Shown: in pieces, positions 5,159 through 8,979 of the stretch
Numbering within the stretch: position 1 is the first letter of the stretch
How the letters are laid out: every line of letters starts with the position of its first letter
DNA from: Desulfosporosinus sp.
GTDB taxonomy: Bacteria > Bacillota > Desulfitobacteriia > Desulfitobacteriales > Desulfitobacteriaceae
Direction: 5' to 3'
Length of the DNA stretch: 8,979 bases
NCBI GenBank assembly: GCA_016278585.1
Contig: JADQBO010000295.1
Location: forward strand, 1-8,979
The notes under the pieces: model-generated
The model's input: the letters and a program-made list of their open reading frames with translations, nothing else
Told to the model about the DNA's origin: nothing
Database searches by the model: none
Translations under genes and position numbers: made by a program

Positions 5159-6058
5159 ATGTTCAACAATATTCTTGATACTATTGGACATACTCCTCTA
5201 GTCAGAATCAACAAGGTAAACCCCAATCCGGATGTTCAGCTCTACGCAAAGCTGGAGAGTTTTAACCCAACTGGTAGTATCAAAGACCGCATTGCTTTAA
5301 AGATGATTGAGCAAGCAGAGGAATGCGGTGCCTTAACTCGAGCTAAGATTATCATTGAACCTACCTCCGGTAATACCGGAATTGGCCTAGCCATGACAGC
5401 TGCAGTAAAAGGGTATGCCGTGGAAATAGTCATGAGCGAGTCTGTTTCCATTGAGCGTCGTAAAATGATAGAAGCTTTTGGCGCAAAGATAATCCTTACG
5501 GAGGCTTCCCAGGGAACTGACGGAGCGATTAGGAAAACTAAGGAACTCTGCCGTAATAATCCTGATAAGTATTTTATGCCGAACCAGTTTTCCAATGAAT
5601 TCAACAAGCTGGCTCATTATTATACCACAGCCAATGAAATCTGGGAGGATACCCAGGGAAAGGTCACCCATTTTGTCTCGGCACTTGGTACATCAGGAAC
5701 CATCATGGGTGTAGGAATGGGACTTAAAAAAAGAAATCCCAATATCCAGATCGTGGAGGCTCACCCTGTTCGTGGCCACTACATTCAAGGCCTCAAAAAT
5801 ATGGAGGAGGCAATTGTCCCAGAGATCTACGATCCAACGAAAATTGATCGGACGATAATGATTGAATCTGAAGCAGCCTTTGCCATGTGCAGGGACATCG
5901 TATTACAGGAAGGGATCTTTGTCGGTATGAGTAGTGGAGCCGCCATGCTTGCCGCCCTCGAATGCATCAAGGATATTAAGGAAGGATTTGTGGTAGTCCT
6001 CTTCTCTGATGGCGGTGAAAAATATCTCAGCACAAGTTTGTTCAATCCACCAGGCTAA
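5159..6058 (+). CDS. cysM: PLP-dependent cysteine synthase, CysM-like
   Basis: About 299 residues, the usual length for O-acetylserine sulfhydrylase B. The enzyme forms cysteine from an activated serine (O-acetyl- or O-phosphoserine) and a sulfur donor, using PLP in the cytoplasm. The PLP lysine lies in FNPTGSIKDR. The substrate loop is EPTSGNTGIG, the PLP phosphate loop ALGTSGTIMGVG, and the C-terminal motifs are EGIFVGMSSGAAM and LFSDGGEKYLST. YTTANEIWEDTQGKVTHFVS and the IQGLKNMEEAIVPEIYD region resemble CysM more than CysK. The acyl donor and sulfur donor cannot be told from sequence. An ATG at 5150 touches the GGAAGGA ribosome binding site. The ATG at 5159 has a proper 9-base gap and gives the usual N-terminus MFNNILDTIGHTPLVRI, so it is preferred. 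The gene diverges from an acyl carrier protein gene and converges on an amidohydrolase gene. Confidence 0.9.
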   Translation: MFNNILDTIGHTPLVRINKVNPNPDVQLYAKLESFNPTGSIKDRIALKMIEQAEECGALTRAKIIIEPTSGNTGIGLAMTAAVKGYAVEIVMSESVSIERRKMIEAFGAKIILTEASQGTDGAIRKTKELCRNNPDKYFMPNQFSNEFNKLAHYYTTANEIWEDTQGKVTHFVSALGTSGTIMGVGMGLKKRNPNIQIVEAHPVRGHYIQGLKNMEEAIVPEIYDPTKIDRTIMIESEAAFAMCRDIVLQEGIFVGMSSGAAMLAALECIKDIKEGFVVVLFSDGGEKYLSTSLFNPPG

Positions 6059-6086
6059 TAAGTATTCAGCGGCATTAACTTTTGCT

Positions 6087-6099
6087 GGCGGGGTCCGCC
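6087..6099. terminator. Short GC hairpin between convergent genes
   Basis: GGCGG, loop GGT, CCGCC lies 28 bases after the cysteine synthase stop. No T-tract follows on either strand, so intrinsic termination would be weak. It is listed because it is the only hairpin in this 64-base convergent gap. Confidence 0.25.
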
Positions 6100-6122
6100 G
6101 TGACAATTAAAAGGAGATTGTT

Positions 6123-6971
6123 TTAAAAAATTTCATTAAGTTTGGGATAAACCGTAAGCACATTTCGATAAAATACAGCTTCGTGATACTCTTCCGGTAT
6201 AACATGCTTGATAAATTCTACATAAGGCTTAATAGGTACAAGGGGCCAGTCTGATCCAAATAGAACTTTATTATAGCAATTCGAAATGACTAAGGCTTGT
6301 TGTATATACTCGACGTAAAGCCTTTTATCTTTGATTTTCATCACCTGCTCTTTATTCCCTGCGATGAGTCCGGATAAGTCTGTGTAAACATTATGATTCT
6401 TGGCGGTGACCTCTGCTGCATCAATCATCCACGGGACGCCCATATGACAGATCACAAACGTAACGTCCTCTTGTTTTACAGCTAACTCATCAATCGTTAA
6501 CGAATGGGAATATTTTAAAAGCCCCTTTGGGGATTGTGTATCCCCACAATGAATCGCCACGGGAACTTGGTATTTGCGAGCAAGCTCATAGATGGGATCA
6601 TAAATCGAATCATACACGTAATATGGAAAATAACCGGGATAGAGTTTAATCCCTGTCACTCCCCCTTTTTTAAGTTCTCCTTCAATATAATCAAGTTCTT
6701 TATGATCTTCCTTAAGCCTTTCAGGATTGACGCCTACACAAGAAAGTAACCCTTCAACAGTCCCATCTGCCAAAACAAATTCTTCCGGACTCCCCGAAGG
6801 TTGGTTGGGCTCCAGCCTGGGCGTTGACATGATGATTCCAGCTACAACACCGGCTTGTTCAAACTCTTGTCTTAGCCCTTGAGCACTAAACTCCACTTGT
6901 GATATATTTTTCGCCGTTTCATTAAATCCAGAGCGACATGAAAAATGCAAATGCGCATCAATAATTTTCAA
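6123..6971 (-). CDS. Amidohydrolase-family TIM-barrel metal-dependent hydrolase
   Basis: A 282-residue member of the amidohydrolase-2 (PF04909-type) group, which includes decarboxylases and lactone or amide hydrolases. The metal-binding pattern is complete: DAHLHF at the N-terminus (H7, H9), VAIHCGDT (H141), FVICHMG (H176) and VLFGSDWP (D241). GIKLYPGY (107-114) is the usual strand after the first third. The substrate is unknown. The start is a TTG: GGGGGA (6984-6979) lies seven bases before it, and this start gives the family's standard MKIIDAHLHF beginning. An ATG inside the ribosome binding site is out of frame and stops after three codons. The gene lies 123 bases downstream of the DEAD-box helicase gene on the same strand and converges on the cysteine synthase gene. 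Confidence 0.88.
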   Translation of the reverse strand: MKIIDAHLHFSCRSGFNETAKNISQVEFSAQGLRQEFEQAGVVAGIIMSTPRLEPNQPSGSPEEFVLADGTVEGLLSCVGVNPERLKEDHKELDYIEGELKKGGVTGIKLYPGYFPYYVYDSIYDPIYELARKYQVPVAIHCGDTQSPKGLLKYSHSLTIDELAVKQEDVTFVICHMGVPWMIDAAEVTAKNHNVYTDLSGLIAGNKEQVMKIKDKRLYVEYIQQALVISNCYNKVLFGSDWPLVPIKPYVEFIKHVIPEEYHEAVFYRNVLTVYPKLNEIF

Positions 6972-7023
6972 AATACCATCCCCCGTATTTGGTTTCCTGC
7001 TTTAATGACTGCTGAAATTAATG

Positions 7024-7047
7024 TGAATGAGTATTGTTCATTATTCA
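7024..7047. promoter_or_regulatory. Imperfect palindrome upstream of the amidohydrolase gene
   Basis: TGAATGA (7024-7030) and TCATT (7038-7042) followed by ATTCA (7043-7047) make an imperfect inverted repeat about 50 bases before the start codon. The half-site TGAATGA resembles the operator half-site of Bacillus FadR, but the spacing is wrong, so it is listed only as a candidate site. Confidence 0.25.
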
Positions 7048-7059
7048 GTATGAACCGTT

Positions 7060-7077
7060 TTTAATGCCTGCATTAAA
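7060..7077. terminator. Hairpin just after the DEAD-box helicase gene
   Basis: TTTAATGC and GCATTAAA are perfect 8-base arms around CT, 18 bases past the helicase stop. The stem is A/T-rich and no T-run follows on the minus strand. Termination would be partial at best, and read-through into the amidohydrolase gene is possible. Confidence 0.35.
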
Positions 7078-7094
7078 GCACCTAGTTCTTGAGT

Positions 7095-8540
7095 TTACCG
7101 GTCTGCTTTGCTTACCTTCCGAAGCCGGCCCTTAATCGGAGTGTTCTGCAGATTCTCCAGGACCAACTCACCCTTATTGTTTAAGATTTCAACAAAGGTT
7201 GATACATCCAGGATATTGATGATTCCGATATCTGCCGCGGTTATGCCCTCAATACTGCAAAGCGTGCCCACAATGTCGACGGGTCTCATCTTTGTTTTCT
7301 TCCCGGCATTCACATGGATCTTCATGATTTCGGTACTCAACTGCACGCCTTTTGTTTCTTTGATTTCTGGCAAGGTATTGTTTTTCACCATAAAATCCTG
7401 TTTCGACTCATGTACCATTGCTTCTTCCGGTCTTTTCTTTAGAAGAATCTCTTTGCCGATGTAGTCGTGGATTTCCTTTAAAAACTTATCTTCATTTTTG
7501 GTAACAAAGGTTATGGCTTTACCCAGTTTGTTGATTCGGCCTGTTCTGCCGATCCGATGAACATAGCTTTCTCGGTCGTACGGGATGTCATAATTGATGA
7601 CCAAGGTAATGTCCTCGATATCCAGACCTCTTGAGGCAACATCTGTCGCACATAGATATCTGAAATATCCTTGTTTAAAATCCCTCATGATATTCAATCG
7701 ATCTCGTTGTTCCATTCCACCATGAAGTTTATCACAAGAATAGTCCAGCTTCACGAGTTCAGTATAAACTTCATCGACGGTTTGCTTAGTATTGCAAAAG
7801 ATCATACAACTATCCGGGTTTTCAACCATCGTTAGATCTCGAAGAAGCTTCATCTTGTCTATCTGATCGACAAGATATCTTTCCTGAGCGATCCGATCGG
7901 CCGCCGGATTCTGTTCTTCGATTTCTACGCGGATGGGATTTCTCATAATCTTACTGCATAAAACATTGATGTCTTGGGGCATTGTCGCTGACAATAAAAC
8001 GGTCACCCGTTCATGGGACAAGTTGGCAATGATCGTTTCAATTTGCTCGATAAAGCCCATATTCAGCATTTCATCTGCTTCATCAAGGACCAGGTATTTT
8101 ATATTTGATAGATCCAAGGTCCCTCTTTCGATATGATCGATCAAGCGACCCGGGGTTCCAACCACAACATGAGTCTTTTGTTTAAGTTCCTTTTCTTGAA
8201 CATGAAAAGGGTACTTCCCAAAAATTGCTGCTACTTTTATTCTTCTAAATCTGCCGATATGAAACAGATCCTCTTTGACCTGAACTGCGAGTTCTCTGGT
8301 GGGGGTAAGCACCAATGCCTGCGGTTTATTCTTTTCCCAATCCACTAATTCACAAATAGGGATGGCAAAGGCCGCCGTCTTTCCGCTTCCAGTCTGGGAC
8401 TTAACGATGATATCCTTTTGGGCCAAGACTGCCGGGATCACTTGCTCCTGGACTTTGCTGGGACTGATGAAATTTAGTAAGCTAATTGCTTTTAATAATT
8501 CACTACTTAATTGAAAGTCGTTAAAATTACTCTTGTTCAT
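7095..8540 (-). CDS. dbpA: DEAD-box ATP-dependent RNA helicase of the DbpA/YxiN type
   Basis: A 481-residue RNA helicase, close in length to Bacillus YxiN. The motifs occur in order: Q motif around F6 and Q31, SQTGSGKTAA (48-57), PTRELA (80-85), TPGR (129-132), DEAD (153-156), SAT (184-186), ATDVASRGLDI (298-308) and HRIGRTGR (328-335). The C-terminal domain (about 403-481, with KMRPVDIVGTLCSIEGI, then ADIGIINI and VEILNNKGELVLE) matches the DbpA RNA-binding domain. In that family this domain binds hairpin 92 of 23S rRNA and directs the helicase to large-subunit assembly. The role here is inferred from this domain. The start MNKSNFNDFQL fits the family, although the ribosome binding site (AGAGAG) is weak. 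A promoter and a structured leader lie upstream. It is probably its own transcription unit. Confidence 0.95.
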   Translation of the reverse strand: MNKSNFNDFQLSSELLKAISLLNFISPSKVQEQVIPAVLAQKDIIVKSQTGSGKTAAFAIPICELVDWEKNKPQALVLTPTRELAVQVKEDLFHIGRFRRIKVAAIFGKYPFHVQEKELKQKTHVVVGTPGRLIDHIERGTLDLSNIKYLVLDEADEMLNMGFIEQIETIIANLSHERVTVLLSATMPQDINVLCSKIMRNPIRVEIEEQNPAADRIAQERYLVDQIDKMKLLRDLTMVENPDSCMIFCNTKQTVDEVYTELVKLDYSCDKLHGGMEQRDRLNIMRDFKQGYFRYLCATDVASRGLDIEDITLVINYDIPYDRESYVHRIGRTGRINKLGKAITFVTKNEDKFLKEIHDYIGKEILLKKRPEEAMVHESKQDFMVKNNTLPEIKETKGVQLSTEIMKIHVNAGKKTKMRPVDIVGTLCSIEGITAADIGIINILDVSTFVEILNNKGELVLENLQNTPIKGRLRKVSKADR

Positions 8541-8587
8541 TTAGAGGTCTCTCTTTCATTATTACAATTCCTTATTCAGGCTTTCAG

Positions 8588-8625
8588 AGTATAGGATTAC
8601 CAAATATTTGGGGAAAACCTATACT
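8588..8625 (-). promoter_or_regulatory. Nested hairpin at the start of the dbpA leader
   Basis: AGTATAGG (8588-8595) and CCTATACT (8618-8625) are perfect 8-base arms. They enclose the palindrome CCAAATATTTGG (8600-8611). The predicted transcript starts near 8621, so the structure would form at the 5' end of the mRNA, about 45 bases before the start codon. It may stabilise the mRNA or regulate translation; alternatively it may be a DNA operator just after the promoter. Confidence 0.5.
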
Positions 8626-8627
8626 AA

Positions 8628-8655
8628 ATTATAATGCAAATCCATATTTAAGCAA
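8628..8655 (-). promoter_or_regulatory. Sigma-A-type promoter of dbpA
   Basis: On the minus strand, TTGCTT (8655-8650) and a perfect TATAAT (8633-8628) are separated by 16 bases. The start would be near 8621, giving a leader of about 80 bases. Confidence 0.6.
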
Positions 8656-8698
8656 ATGTAAAGCAATCCATAGAAAACAAGTAACTGCAAAAAGCAAT

Positions 8699-8726
8699 AA
8701 AACGCACCTAGGGCTAGGTGCGTTTT
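8699..8726. terminator. Bidirectional intrinsic terminator
   Basis: AAAACGCACCTA and TAGGTGCGTTTT are perfect 12-base arms around GGGC. The A-run on one side and T-run on the other allow termination in both directions. It most likely ends a minus-strand gene lying beyond the right edge and isolates the dbpA promoter. Confidence 0.8.
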
Positions 8727-8739
8727 AAATCGGCTGAAC

Positions 8740-8780
8740 TTGTCGTTCCGCGGAGGGTCATGGAACCTACGGAACGACAA
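8740..8780. repeat. Large REP-like inverted repeat
   Basis: TTGTCGTTCCG (8740-8750) and CGGAACGACAA (8770-8780) are perfect 11-base arms around a 19-base centre. The centre contains GGT/ACC and may fold further. It is GC-richer than its surroundings and has no T-tract. It resembles the GGAACCGTCCC-type intergenic palindromes common in Firmicutes. Confidence 0.6.
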
Positions 8781-8815
8781 AAAGTGACCGCCCGTAAGCA
8801 TGTTCCGCCGAGTAC

Positions 8816-8825
8816 TGTCAGGCAC
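8816..8825. repeat. Short match to the REP-like core (TGTCAGGCAC)
   Basis: Ten bases are identical to the centre of copy 1 (166-175). The flanks differ (AGTAC before, TGCCCCCCTG after), so it may be a diverged member or chance. Confidence 0.3.
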
Positions 8826-8869
8826 TGCCCCCCTGTTTCACGGAGTATGGTCCTAGTTAATTGTGTCTA

Positions 8870-8979
8870 CTATAAGGGGATCATGCCACTTCCCTCGATC
8901 TCAAAGGCAGTCAAACCCAAGTTTTCATAAATATGTCCATTCCTTTCGCTTCGCTCAAGGCACAAAACGTTATGAAACG
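8870..8979 (-). CDS. 3' end of an unidentified open reading frame, partial
   Basis: A minus-strand frame enters from the right edge and ends at TAG (8872-8870). It gives 35 residues including CLERSERNGHIYENLGL and TAFEIEGSGMIPL. I do not recognise a family. It could be the end of a real gene, a mobile-element remnant, or chance. The terminator at 8699-8726 is oriented to serve a gene here. A small imperfect hairpin (CCTTTCGCTTCGCTCAAGG) lies within it. Confidence 0.3.
   Translation of the reverse strand, partial: FHNVLCLERSERNGHIYENLGLTAFEIEGSGMIPL

Larger units (their letters stand above)
8541..8979. other. Region upstream of the helicase gene, without an intact gene
   Basis: About 440 bases. 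It contains the helicase leader hairpin and promoter, a bidirectional terminator, a large REP-like inverted repeat, a short match to the REP-like core, and the 3' end of an unidentified open frame that leaves the window. Open frames running across the terminator and repeat are judged accidental. Confidence 0.6.

Noticed and set aside
5242..5671. Two minus-strand open frames within the cysteine synthase gene
   Set aside because: They are antisense shadows of a gene with complete catalytic motifs and have no recognisable domains.
5827..6106. Minus-strand open frames over the end of the cysteine synthase gene
   Set aside because: They overlap a conserved coding end and lack start signals or similarity.
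6108..6121. Plus-strand AAAAGGAG resembling a ribosome binding site after the cysteine synthase gene
   Set aside because: No start codon with an open frame follows; it runs straight into the end of the convergent amidohydrolase gene.
7024..7047. Idea that the palindrome is a true FadR-type operator
   Set aside because: The half-site spacing differs from the known arrangement, and the window's own TetR gene points to a different TGAC-N6-GTCA motif.
8619..8930. Open frames on both strands (68 and 70 codons) across the terminator and inverted repeat
   Set aside because: They run through a terminator hairpin, the dbpA promoter or a palindromic repeat, have repeat-derived composition and no ribosome binding site.
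1..8979. CRISPR array, tRNA, rRNA, complete insertion sequence, toxin-antitoxin or phage-defence module
   Set aside because: No regularly spaced repeats, cloverleaf-like sequence, intact transposase or paired small genes with such domains were seen.

Overview
The window looks like chromosomal DNA of a low-to-mid GC Firmicute. Supporting signs are strong AGGAGG-type ribosome binding sites, TTGACA/TATAAT-type promoters, hairpin-plus-T-tract terminators, and a YxiN/DbpA-type helicase. The gene content would suit an anaerobic Desulfitobacterium/Desulfosporosinus-like organism, but that placement is inference from general resemblance. No complete insertion sequence, CRISPR array, tRNA or rRNA gene was seen.

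Layout. Positions 1-190 hold a short REP-like repeat and no gene. Positions 191-3049 (minus strand) carry a long acyl-CoA dehydrogenase followed by a TetR-family regulator. Each has its own sigma-A-like promoter, and the two promoters share almost the same TGAC-N6-GTCA palindrome plus a distal TTGTCAA half-site. The simplest reading is a regulator that represses itself and the dehydrogenase. Positions 3050-4677 are mostly decayed DNA around one intact nitroreductase gene. They hold a helicase fragment with a clear Walker A motif and an in-frame stop, a LuxR-type HTH fragment, an unidentified 41-codon remnant, a possible ABC-ATPase scrap and two REP-like palindromes.

Positions 4678-6971 carry a stand-alone acyl carrier protein (minus), a divergent CysM-like cysteine synthase (plus), and an amidohydrolase (minus) convergent with it. 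Positions 7095-8540 (minus) encode a DbpA/YxiN-type DEAD-box RNA helicase. It has a recognisable promoter and a nested hairpin at the very start of its predicted leader. Positions 8541-8979 hold that promoter, a perfect 12-bp-stem bidirectional terminator, a large REP-like inverted repeat and the open 3' end of an unidentified reading frame.

How the genes fit together. The dehydrogenase and TetR gene form a convincing small regulon for oxidation of an acyl-CoA of unknown structure. The carrier protein, cysteine synthase, nitroreductase and amidohydrolase are neighbours, but nothing in the sequence proves a common pathway. I do not see a clearly new multi-gene system. The best leads are the shared operator, the repeat-derived end of the TetR protein, the gene graveyard, the helicase leader, and the carrier protein/cysteine synthase pair.
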